64,000 nucleotides of DNA from Bacteroidota bacterium (GTDB lineage Bacteria; Bacteroidota; Bacteroidia; Bacteroidales; SZUA-534), in the NCBI GenBank assembly GCA_003250355.1, contig QKGS01000069.1, positions 85,411 to 149,410 of the forward strand, read 5' to 3'. Shown one piece after another: positions 1 through 8,770 of the stretch. How positions within the stretch are numbered: the first letter of the stretch is position 1; each line of letters begins with the position of its first letter. A program made the translations under genes and the position numbers. The notes beneath the pieces were generated by a model, which saw only the letters and a program-made list of their open reading frames with translations, ran no database searches and had not been told where the DNA came from.

Positions 1-360
1 ATTTTTAATGGATTATCAGGAAAAACAAATTTGAAAAATTCAAAAATTAGCTATCAAAGTGCAAAATATGACCTAGAACTTGAAAAAAATAACTTACTAA
101 AAGAAATACAACAATTAAATGCTGATGCAATAGCTGCTATGAAAAAATACTATTCATCGAAAAAAGCTGTCGAAAGCTACGAAGAGGCATTTAGGTATAT
201 TCAAGAAAAATTCAATTTAGGAATAGTTACCCCTTTAGAATATAATGAAGTTAAAAATAACCTCATAAATGCCGGTTCTTCATTTATTCAATCAAAGTAT
301 GAATACCTGTTTAAAGTGAAAATACTTAATTACTACAATGGCGAAGAGATAAAGTTGTAA
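1..360 (+). CDS. TolC-family outer membrane efflux protein, C-terminal fragment (gene begins before the window)
   Basis: Frame 1 is open from base 1 (IFNGLSGKTNLKNSKISYQ...). It has the helical TolC-like C-terminus (YEEAFRYIQEKFNLGIVTPLEYNEVKNNLINA) and a stop at 360. Confidence 0.75.
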   Translation: MFNGLSGKTNLKNSKISYQSAKYDLELEKNNLLKEIQQLNADAIAAMKKYYSSKKAVESYEEAFRYIQEKFNLGIVTPLEYNEVKNNLINAGSSFIQSKYEYLFKVKILNYYNGEEIKL

Positions 361-405
361 TTGTAAAATACTGCTGCTAATATTTGCATATTTATTAAAC
401 TATTT

Positions 406-413
406 TAGTTTTG
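406..413 (+). promoter_or_regulatory. Possible Bacteroidota -7 element (TAGTTTTG, matches TAnnTTTG) upstream of metF
   Basis: Exact match to TAnnTTTG 33 nt before the ATG; no clear -33 element checked. Confidence 0.3.
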
Positions 414-445
414 TTTAATAAACCAATTTAGTTACAATAATCATA

Positions 446-1402
446 ATGGATAAAGTAATTGATAAAATAGAGAACAGAAAAAAAACCCTGTTTTCAATTG
501 AAATTGTACCACCATTACGAGGCAATACCCTTGAAAATATTTATGGCCGGATAGATCAATTAATTGAATTTAACCCGGCATTCATTAATATTACTTATCA
601 TAAAGACGAAGAGGTAATAAAAAAGAAAAATGATGGTGCCGTTATAAGGCGCAAAATATCAAAACGCCCTGGTACAGTTGCCTTAACAGCATCTATTATG
701 AATAAGTACAATGTTCAGGTTGTACCACATTTAACCTGCGGAGGTTTCACCAAAGATCAAATTGAAAATGCCCTAATCGATTTCAACTTTCTTGGAATAA
801 AAAATATTTTGGCACTTCAAGGTGATGCAGGTCACGATAATAAACAATTTATTCCCGAAAAAAACGGTCATAGATATGCAATTGAGCTCGTTGAGCAAAT
901 TGTAAATATGAATAAAGGTCATTATCTCGACGATGATTTAGTTCAAAAGAACCATTCCGATTTTTGTATTGGTGTTGCCGGATACCCCGAAAAACACTAT
1001 AACGCTAGTAGCTTAGATTCTGATATACACTATTTAAAAGGTAAGGTAGATGCAGGAGCCGACTATATTGTTACTCAAATGTTTTTCGATAATAAGGTTT
1101 ATTATAGTTTTGTAGACAAATGTAGAGCCGCAGGGATAACAGTACCCATAATACCCGGATTAAAACCAATTGCCTTAATGAATCAGGTCGATGTATTACC
1201 AAGGCTATTTCATTTATCAATTCCTGAAGCTTTGAATAAGGAAATCAGAAAATGTAAAACAGATGATGAAGCACTTGAAATAGGTACAAAATGGAGCATT
1301 GAACAATCAAAGAATCTTATTGAAAATGGAGTTCCTGTTCTACATTATTATACTCTTGGTGCAGGAGATAGCATACGAAAAATTGCCGAGCAAATTTTTT
1401 AA
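446..1402 (+). CDS. metF: 5,10-methylenetetrahydrofolate reductase
   Basis: 318 aa; FSIEIVPPLRG start, PHLTCGG, NILALQGD and DYIVTQMFFD motifs of the MTHFR family. Confidence 0.93.
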   Translation: MDKVIDKIENRKKTLFSIEIVPPLRGNTLENIYGRIDQLIEFNPAFINITYHKDEEVIKKKNDGAVIRRKISKRPGTVALTASIMNKYNVQVVPHLTCGGFTKDQIENALIDFNFLGIKNILALQGDAGHDNKQFIPEKNGHRYAIELVEQIVNMNKGHYLDDDLVQKNHSDFCIGVAGYPEKHYNASSLDSDIHYLKGKVDAGADYIVTQMFFDNKVYYSFVDKCRAAGITVPIIPGLKPIALMNQVDVLPRLFHLSIPEALNKEIRKCKTDDEALEIGTKWSIEQSKNLIENGVPVLHYYTLGAGDSIRKIAEQIF

Positions 1403-1407
1403 AGCAT

Positions 1408-1438
1408 AAAAAAAGCAGGTTTTGAAACCTGCTTTTTT
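1408..1438 (+). terminator. Rho-independent terminator after metF, between convergent genes
   Basis: aaaaaaagcaggttttgaaacctgctttttt: perfect AGCAGGTTT/AAACCTGCT stem with A and T flanks. Confidence 0.85.
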
Positions 1439-1451
1439 GTTGAAAATATCA

Positions 1452-2315
1452 TTAATAATTCCAAAGATCTTGTTCGTAATCTTTCATACGCTTTTTAATT
1501 GTCTCAGCTTCCATTAAGCTTTTCATTCCAATAGAATATTCAGCAATACGTCTGTCATCAAGTACGTTTGATTCCTGAGTAATGTAACTTGAAAATTTGC
1601 GCTTAAAGAATATGTCGTCAAAAGTACGTCGTTCAGCATCGTTATTCTCATTAAAAACTTCATGATTAGCTAAAACTCTACGAGCTTCAGGGAAATAAAT
1701 CCAAAAAACCATAGAACGCCTTTCTTGTAATGCCGCTGCATCAATTTCCTCACCTCCGGCATCGGGAGTATAGAAACGAATAGGAGACATACCTATTATT
1801 CTTACATCCATTATTGAATGTTGTTTATCGAAAAACCACTCTTCTTTAAGTAGGTATTGCTTAACCTGAGAACTTCTTATTTCTTCTTTAATGGTTTTTG
1901 AAATATCATTACCATTTTCATCCTGATAAGTAATAAGTTTTTCTACAGCGCCAAACTGCTCTTCAATTTGTGTTCTGCTTATTGGCTGAGTAAATCGGTC
2001 ATCATCACTCGAATATGCAGCTAAACCTTCTGTATTTATACCCCACAAAAGCAAATCAATAAGGCTCATACGTGAACCTATTGGAGTTGTAGGATAGTAT
2101 AATGGATGATTAATCTTTTCATGCAAGTCAATCAATCTCCATATTCTTTTTGAATACATTACATCAGCCTCACGCAAAGGCTTATACGATGCAGCTCTTC
2201 TGGCAGGAACGTGTTCTTTTACGTAAATACCATCTAAAACCTGCGCTTCTGCTTTTTCTTGAGGTAATAAAGTAACCATAAAAAAAGCTATTGATATTAA
2301 GACAAACTTTTTCAT
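1452..2315 (-). CDS. gldN: Gliding motility / type IX secretion protein GldN (PorN)
   Basis: 287 aa with signal peptide; last gene of the gldKLMN cluster; typical GldN content (DGIYVKEHVPARRAASYKPLREADVMYSKRIWRLIDLHEKIN). Confidence 0.92.
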   Translation of the reverse strand: MKKFVLISIAFFMVTLLPQEKAEAQVLDGIYVKEHVPARRAASYKPLREADVMYSKRIWRLIDLHEKINHPLYYPTTPIGSRMSLIDLLLWGINTEGLAAYSSDDDRFTQPISRTQIEEQFGAVEKLITYQDENGNDISKTIKEEIRSSQVKQYLLKEEWFFDKQHSIMDVRIIGMSPIRFYTPDAGGEEIDAAALQERRSMVFWIYFPEARRVLANHEVFNENNDAERRTFDDIFFKRKFSSYITQESNVLDDRRIAEYSIGMKSLMEAETIKKRMKDYEQDLWNY

Positions 2316-2357
2316 AAGGCAATGTTTTTAGTTTATATAATAATTATACGTATAGTA

Positions 2358-3971
2358 TTAATTTATTTTAAATACAATTGGAGATAATACTTGTGTACGA
2401 CCATCGGGACCAACTGCTTCAATATTTTCAATAATCAAATTTGATCCGGCTTTTAGGTTTTTTATCATCTCTTTTTGGCTTTTATCAAATTGATTTCCGT
2501 TTACATTCATCTCTTTAGAGAAACCTCCAATATTAGCAGTTACAGTAAATTTTGTAACACGGAACTTTAAGTCAAATACAAAATCATTACCTAATGAAGC
2601 GATAATACCATTTGCATTAGTAATTAATGCTTTTGATATTTTACCTCCATTTTTACCCATAACTGTTGCTTCAGGCTTTGGTATTGTTTTAATACGAAAC
2701 TCCTTCTTTCCTAAATTCTTTGTTGTTTCCCCAAGTTTTGCACTTACATTTACAAATACTGTTCCACTTTGTTTTGTAGGTGTAATCTCATATTCATTTT
2801 TAACTTTCCGAATTTTTGCACCGGCACTAACTGTTGCTACTATATCTTCAGCTGCAACACCGGGTACAGAAATATCAACCGGGTTTTCAATACCATAATA
2901 GAACACGTTCATTTTTGTAGGAGATACAACAACGTTTGGAACAGCTACATCGTATTCACTTTGAAATGGGAAATATGACTCGCCACCATCAGGATTTTTA
3001 ACTTTTATAAGACCTTTCCATGGTTTATTTCCAACCGATGATGTATTAACAACATATTTTCCTTTACCACTTACAACATCTAACTTTTGGAAGTCGCCAA
3101 CCATTTCATATTTATTGCCAACTTGTTTATATTCACCAACAAGAATCTCAGGGTCTTGTGTTGAGTCGTAAGCTGCAATAAATACATCAGCTATATAATC
3201 GTTTCCTTTAATTATATAACTTGAGTTAGCAATTACTGTTGCCTGCATTTTATTAACTTTAAAATCACCTGCACTAATCTGATTCAAAAGAAAATTAATT
3301 ACATCCGTTTCAGTATTCTTTACGTTTGTTTGTAAAGTTGTTAAAGCTACAAAGTCGGCAATAAGTGGTATGTGTTCAAATATGTGACTTTCCCATTTAT
3401 GAGGAGCTTCACCCTCTTTTCCCGGAACATCGTGTGTTTCAAGAGTTGACTCAACAGCATGACGCAATGCTTCTTCATCTTCAGGTATTACACTAAGAAG
3501 CTTTTCCATATAATGATTCATTGCTGCACGCACTTCTTTCCCATTTTTACCACCTTCAAGACCAATAAAATATTCACCACCCTGATCAATATTATCCTTA
3601 GCCTTCAATTTGCTTGGTACTACTCTATCGTCAACAATAGCCTCAGTATCGTCACCTTCAGCATATTTTAGCAATCCGAACTTATGGCTTTCCAATAATT
3701 CAAATAACTTATTGGCCTCTTGCTTAACAATATCAGCCTTATCTTTCCATGGCCCTACTTTGTCTGGGTTCTGGTTGTATTGCAAATCAAATTCAGTATA
3801 AACTTTATCATTTTTACTTTTATAATTTGTGATAGTTTGTTCTAAACTGTCACTAACCAATACAAATGAGTTTAATACATCTTTTGATACATTCAATGCC
3901 ATTAGAGCTGTTAAGAACAGGTACATAAGACCTATCATCTTCTGCCGTGGGGTTTCCTTTCCGTGACCCAT
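2358..3971 (-). CDS. gldM: Gliding motility / type IX secretion protein GldM (PorM)
   Basis: 537 aa; N-terminus GHGKETPRQKMIGLMYLFLTALMALNVSKDVLNSF is diagnostic of GldM; synteny. Confidence 0.95.
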   Translation of the reverse strand: MGHGKETPRQKMIGLMYLFLTALMALNVSKDVLNSFVLVSDSLEQTITNYKSKNDKVYTEFDLQYNQNPDKVGPWKDKADIVKQEANKLFELLESHKFGLLKYAEGDDTEAIVDDRVVPSKLKAKDNIDQGGEYFIGLEGGKNGKEVRAAMNHYMEKLLSVIPEDEEALRHAVESTLETHDVPGKEGEAPHKWESHIFEHIPLIADFVALTTLQTNVKNTETDVINFLLNQISAGDFKVNKMQATVIANSSYIIKGNDYIADVFIAAYDSTQDPEILVGEYKQVGNKYEMVGDFQKLDVVSGKGKYVVNTSSVGNKPWKGLIKVKNPDGGESYFPFQSEYDVAVPNVVVSPTKMNVFYYGIENPVDISVPGVAAEDIVATVSAGAKIRKVKNEYEITPTKQSGTVFVNVSAKLGETTKNLGKKEFRIKTIPKPEATVMGKNGGKISKALITNANGIIASLGNDFVFDLKFRVTKFTVTANIGGFSKEMNVNGNQFDKSQKEMIKNLKAGSNLIIENIEAVGPDGRTQVLSPIVFKIN

Positions 3972-3994
3972 AAACTAAATCTTAATTTTGGAGT

Positions 3995-5053
3995 TTATTT
4001 TAAATTTAAAGATGATAACATATTTCCGTAAATATTATTTAACGAAGCTATGTTTTGTTCTAATTCACTTACACCTTCATTTAACTTAACTGTATGTTGA
4101 GCTGTTTTACCCATTTGGTCGGCAAGTTCTTTCATGCCTGTAACATATTCTTTTGATGAATTTACATGCTCATTGATATTTTGAGTTTGTAATTCATAAA
4201 CAGCATTTAAAGCTGATAAATTGGTATTAAGAGCTGCTAACTTTTCAGAATATTGAGTTCCGTTTTCTCCAACAGAATTAATCTCCTGAGTAAGTTTATT
4301 TGCAAAATCGGTATATGAATCAGATAAACCCTTACTCACCTGACCAAATTGCTGAGCTGTATTAACATAAGTTGTAGACAATGCATCAACTGATTCTTTT
4401 AATGCTTCGCCTGATTTAGTATATGTTTCATCAAGCTTGCCAACTGATGTTGCTGCATTTTGCATTTTTGAAGCTAGTTCTTTAGATACATCTCCTAAAT
4501 CAGATAAGTTATTTAAGCTTTCTGCAGTTTTAGTAAGGTTATTTAATCCCTGCCCTAGTTTATCGAATATCTCAGGGCCAATTTCTGCTTTCTCTAGCAT
4601 TTCGTCGAATTTCGATAATGCCGAAGGGCTACCTCCAACTACAATTTGCTGTGCTCCTGCAGCAACAGTACCACCTACAGCTTGACCTCCGGCAACACCG
4701 CCAATAACTCCTCCTACAACTCCACCAACTACAGCTCCACCTATTTGTGGCATATCATTAGCTCTGTCGAATTTTCTAGTAGCGTTATCCTCCTCCTCAA
4801 AATCATCTGTTAATCCTGAAAGTTCCGGATACACCAGAGTCCAGTCTAATTCTTCATGCAATGGCTCAAATGCCGAGAAGAAGAATATTAGTGCTTCAAT
4901 TGTTAACCCTAAAGTAAGCATAAGACTCGCTCCGGGAAAGTGCATAATTTTAAAAAGAGCTCCTATAAGTACAACCGAGGCACCCCAACCGTACACATAC
5001 TTCATAAAGTTCTTGTACCCTTTACTTTCAACTAATTCGCTAATGCTAAACAT
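3995..5053 (-). CDS. gldL: Gliding motility / type IX secretion protein GldL (PorL)
   Basis: 352 aa; two N-terminal TM helices (KNFMKYVYGWGASVVLIGALFKIMHFPGASLMLTLGL) and coiled-coil tail; synteny. Confidence 0.94.
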   Translation of the reverse strand: MFSISELVESKGYKNFMKYVYGWGASVVLIGALFKIMHFPGASLMLTLGLTIEALIFFFSAFEPLHEELDWTLVYPELSGLTDDFEEEDNATRKFDRANDMPQIGGAVVGGVVGGVIGGVAGGQAVGGTVAAGAQQIVVGGSPSALSKFDEMLEKAEIGPEIFDKLGQGLNNLTKTAESLNNLSDLGDVSKELASKMQNAATSVGKLDETYTKSGEALKESVDALSTTYVNTAQQFGQVSKGLSDSYTDFANKLTQEINSVGENGTQYSEKLAALNTNLSALNAVYELQTQNINEHVNSSKEYVTGMKELADQMGKTAQHTVKLNEGVSELEQNIASLNNIYGNMLSSLNLK

Positions 5054-5093
5054 AACTAAGTTATTTTCTGTTTTTGGTTAATTATTATTTTTT

Positions 5094-6467
5094 TTAATAC
5101 ACAGCTGATCTTGCTCCGCTTTCATCGGGCCCCATATATGTTCTAACACAACGGAAACCTATGTAAGCTTTTGCAGAATCCTGATATTCATAAGTTCTGG
5201 TAGCATTTTGCAAATAGATACCAATATCTTTCCAAGACCCACCACGAATAACTTTTCTTTTTAAAGCCGGAGGATCGTCAGGTAAAGCATGAAACTTATA
5301 ATAAGGATTCATATCATGTGTAAATGAATAAGCACTTTCATCAAAAGCATTGGCTGTCCACTCAGAAACGTTTCCTGCCATATCAAACAAACCATAATCA
5401 TTTGGCTCATAAATAGCTACTTCTACAGTTTGGAGACCACCATCATCAACATAATCGCCACGCATTGGCTTAAAGTTAGCAAGGAAGCAACCTAAGTCGT
5501 TTCTTGTATAAGGGCCTCCCCATGGGAAAACAGCTAAATCAAGACCCCCGCGAGCTGCATATTCCCATTCTGCTTCCATAGGAAGTCTGTAATCTTGAAC
5601 AAAAAATTCACCATTCATTTGTAAGTACGAATTCATGAATGTTGTTCTCCAAATTGAGAATGCAGTTGCCTGTTTCCATGTAACACCAACAACAGGATAG
5701 TTGTCGTATGCCGCATGCCAAAAATACATATTTGAATATGGTTCATTATATGAATATGTAAAGTCAGATATCCAACATAATGTATCGGGATAAACATTTA
5801 CCATATCCCGCATAATGAATGAAGATCTGTCTTTAACAGGAACTCTCTTCCCTTCAAGATCAACCACTTCACCATCGTATTGACCTGTTTTGTAGTTGTA
5901 GTGTCTACGAGTTTCGTTCTCGAATGTATGCTTTTGAGCTGCCTGAGTGTAGTCAATCCAAAAATATTCGTAGTTAAGTTTTCTTGAATCAATTTCTTTT
6001 CTGTTGTAGAATTTCTCATGATCAGGATAGAACATATCCTCAAGAATTTCGTTTTCTTCCTCTCCTGACCATATTATTTCCATATCCCAGTTAATTAGCG
6101 GAGGATCGATTTCTTCACCGTACATATCTTCTGAGATAAGATATTCATCGATTTGCTCACCAAGTTTTCTGTAAGCCAATGAATCTCTTACCCAATATAC
6201 AAACTGACGGTATTCGTTATTGGTAATTTCAGTTTCATCCATCCAAAATGCAGCGATAGATACATTTTTAGATTGTGAAGTATTAGCCCAGGGCACATCC
6301 TGACTGTTAGGCCCCATACGGTAGCTGCCTTTTTTTATAAGAACCATGCCAAAAGGTGGAGCATTGTAATATGCCGCTCTATCAGGAACTCCGGTGAGTT
6401 CGCCATTATCGAAGCCGGCACATCCGGCCATGATAATTACTGTTAAAATTGCTGCTATTCGTTTCAT
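5094..6467 (-). CDS. gldK: Gliding motility / type IX secretion lipoprotein GldK (PorK), FGE-sulfatase (SUMF1) fold
   Basis: 457 aa; lipobox MAGCAG; SUMF1-like blocks (MVLIKKGSYRMG, FWMDETEITNNEYRQFV, RLPMEAEWEYAARGG, GLFDMAGNVSEW, VIRGGSW, GFRCVR). Confidence 0.94.
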   Translation of the reverse strand: MKRIAAILTVIIMAGCAGFDNGELTGVPDRAAYYNAPPFGMVLIKKGSYRMGPNSQDVPWANTSQSKNVSIAAFWMDETEITNNEYRQFVYWVRDSLAYRKLGEQIDEYLISEDMYGEEIDPPLINWDMEIIWSGEEENEILEDMFYPDHEKFYNRKEIDSRKLNYEYFWIDYTQAAQKHTFENETRRHYNYKTGQYDGEVVDLEGKRVPVKDRSSFIMRDMVNVYPDTLCWISDFTYSYNEPYSNMYFWHAAYDNYPVVGVTWKQATAFSIWRTTFMNSYLQMNGEFFVQDYRLPMEAEWEYAARGGLDLAVFPWGGPYTRNDLGCFLANFKPMRGDYVDDGGLQTVEVAIYEPNDYGLFDMAGNVSEWTANAFDESAYSFTHDMNPYYKFHALPDDPPALKRKVIRGGSWKDIGIYLQNATRTYEYQDSAKAYIGFRCVRTYMGPDESGARSAVY

Positions 6468-6525
6468 AGTCTATAGGTATATTTTTAAAAACATAAAAAT
6501 GAGCAAAATAATTTTAAAAACCAAA

Positions 6526-7509
6526 TTAAAGAAGCCTAACACTTTTATATTTGCGGGCATCTTTATCAATTCCCATTATGAATTTATATCCTAGCATAAA
6601 TTCAAATGAGCCTTTTGTTCCTTTACTAAGTTTCGATGTTGTAATATCGTATGAAGCCATTACATCAACTCCCATAGGAAGACTTATTCCGGCTAATAAT
6701 ATTACAGCATCTCGCGGTCGGAATCCTAGGCCACCGGAGAATTTATTGTTATACGTGAAAATTCCGTTAAGGTTTATAGCTGTTTCGGTAAAGTCGCTTA
6801 AAAGCTGAAAGTTTGGTTGAATTGCAAACAGTGGATTAGAAAGCTGATAAGTATATCCGGTAGAAACAAAGAACACTTGAGACACACCGGTTGGTTCTAC
6901 TCCATTCTGACCTTTCCACTTAATATCAGATCCTAAAAGATTCCTTATTGATGCACTAAAGTACATATTGTCGTTGCTGAAAAAGAGACCAAGATTCATA
7001 TCAATACCAATAGGTTTCTTTTCCGCTTTTTGAGGTATGGTTAAATCGTTTCCACTACTTCCTGTTCCTGCATCACCATTACCTGCCAACCACTCCGGCG
7101 ACAAACTGAAATTTGTAAAATTTAATCCGCCTCCAATTCCTATTTCACCTTGCATAAGTTGTTTGCGGTAAGCGTATGATAAACCGGCAGATATATTTTG
7201 CCAAAAGCCATAAGTATCATTCATTATTGATAATCCAACACCATGTTTTCTGCTAAATAAATTAAACGGCATATCGGCATTTAGAAATTGCGTTATAGGA
7301 GCTCCCGGATAACCAAGCCACTGACTTCTATGTAAAAGTTTTGCTTCTATTTCTTCACCATCGCCTGCATAAGCCGGATTGTAATACATAAGATTATATT
7401 GGCTAAGACTGGAAATAGCTTCATTTTGAGCATACAATGATATTGCCATTAACAGAGACAACGTTAGCAATAGTATTTTGAATAGTTTATAAAATGGTGC
7501 TTTCCGCAT
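6526..7509 (-). CDS. PorP/SprF family type IX secretion membrane protein
   Basis: 327 aa; SLSQYNLMYYNPAYAG motif and beta-barrel features of PorP/SprF; adjacent to gldK. Confidence 0.9.
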   Translation of the reverse strand: MRKAPFYKLFKILLLTLSLLMAISLYAQNEAISSLSQYNLMYYNPAYAGDGEEIEAKLLHRSQWLGYPGAPITQFLNADMPFNLFSRKHGVGLSIMNDTYGFWQNISAGLSYAYRKQLMQGEIGIGGGLNFTNFSLSPEWLAGNGDAGTGSSGNDLTIPQKAEKKPIGIDMNLGLFFSNDNMYFSASIRNLLGSDIKWKGQNGVEPTGVSQVFFVSTGYTYQLSNPLFAIQPNFQLLSDFTETAINLNGIFTYNNKFSGGLGFRPRDAVILLAGISLPMGVDVMASYDITTSKLSKGTKGSFEFMLGYKFIMGIDKDARKYKSVRLL

Positions 7510-7641
7510 TTATAAGGTTTTGCCGTAAAATAAGTAAAAAATTAATATTGAAACAAGTAATAGTAATTCATTATATAATGTTTCTATGTGCTTAATAATT
7601 AACGAATATAATGTTTTTGTATTATATCGTAGGATTAATTA

Positions 7642-8769
7642 TTAAAAATTATGTTGAATCTTTTTCCATATTCGATCCGGGAAATTCTGATTACAAATAG
7701 AACGATAGTCGCTTTCCGAACAACTAATAACCATTTTTTTATTGGTTAAAGGTAATTCCATCCAGTACCTGTTATTTTGTTCGTTTTTGTAAAAAAGTAT
7801 TTCAATATCAGGTTTTTCAATTTTAACGTATAATTTATTATAAGTATCAATACTTCTGGTAGGATAATCGTTTTCGCGTTGATTCATTCCAAACAAAAAG
7901 TACCAAACTATTTGTGCCGAGAGCATAGCTGTCTGATTGTGAGTATCTTTGTCTCCATTGTATTCTGCAATATGAAAAACGAAAATGTTATCGCTCATGC
8001 CTGAGAGATAGGAAATTCTACATATTTCATCGGCATAAAGCCCATTGGGTCCGGGATAGTTTATTGCAGAACAGTCGGCACTTCTAATAGCGTTTAAGTC
8101 TATAGCACAGAAATCAGTATCTCTAAGTATAGGTTCAATACTATTAAACGATGAACGTATTTGACCAAGCCTTATGAGGTCAAATGCTGAAATATCAGAA
8201 AAATCAATATCTGATTCTGTAACAAAATATGATTGATAACCTAAAATAGAGAAATGGGTATTTGGGTACAACTCTTTTGTTTTTCGAATATAAGAGTGCG
8301 AATGAAGCTCATTATTAGAGCCAATATCAATTGAAGAATCAATTATTGTAGTATTTACTATATCCTTATTATCGCTAAGAGCCTTTATAATAGGATAAGA
8401 AACATCGGATGTTCCACCAAAAAATACCGGAATAATATTTTTTTCGATAAGTGTTTGGGTAATAAATGAAATGGCCGAATAAGTGTCATTTATTGTTTTA
8501 CCTGATATGAGATTTCCAAGATCAATTATTCTCTTAGGTAAACCATTAGAAGAAAGCTTGTATAATTGTTCTCTTATTTTATCGGTATTGCATAAATATT
8601 CACCTTCAAGTGCGTTTCGTGTTTCAGAAATACCAATAAGAGCGCAGTTTGCTTTGCCTATTTCAGAAACAGGCATTAACTCTCCTCCTAAAAAATATTT
8701 TGAGGTAAACTGAGAGCCTGAAAATTTATTATTAACAGGCTCTATGTAGTTATTTAGTTCATGTATCAA
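7642..8769 (-). CDS. Arginase/formimidoylglutamase-fold protein, probably catalytically degenerate
   Basis: 375 aa; ureohydrolase layout (FFGGTSDVSYP, TTIIDSSIDIG, DFCAIDLNAIRSAD) with canonical metal ligands replaced. Confidence 0.7.
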   Translation of the reverse strand: MIHELNNYIEPVNNKFSGSQFTSKYFLGGELMPVSEIGKANCALIGISETRNALEGEYLCNTDKIREQLYKLSSNGLPKRIIDLGNLISGKTINDTYSAISFITQTLIEKNIIPVFFGGTSDVSYPIIKALSDNKDIVNTTIIDSSIDIGSNNELHSHSYIRKTKELYPNTHFSILGYQSYFVTESDIDFSDISAFDLIRLGQIRSSFNSIEPILRDTDFCAIDLNAIRSADCSAINYPGPNGLYADEICRISYLSGMSDNIFVFHIAEYNGDKDTHNQTAMLSAQIVWYFLFGMNQRENDYPTRSIDTYNKLYVKIEKPDIEILFYKNEQNNRYWMELPLTNKKMVISCSESDYRSICNQNFPDRIWKKIQHNF

Positions 8770-8770
8770 G

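Noticed and set aside
2769-3801. Plus-strand ORFs within gldM (2769..2978, 3459..3671, 3610..3801)
   Set aside because: Low-complexity Phe/Ile/Cys-rich translations of the antisense strand of an obvious gene.
5094-6467. GldK as the formylglycine-generating enzyme for the nearby sulfatase
   Set aside because: It has the SUMF1 fold but matches GldK by synteny and lipobox; that family is structural in T9SS and I see no evidence of FGE activity.
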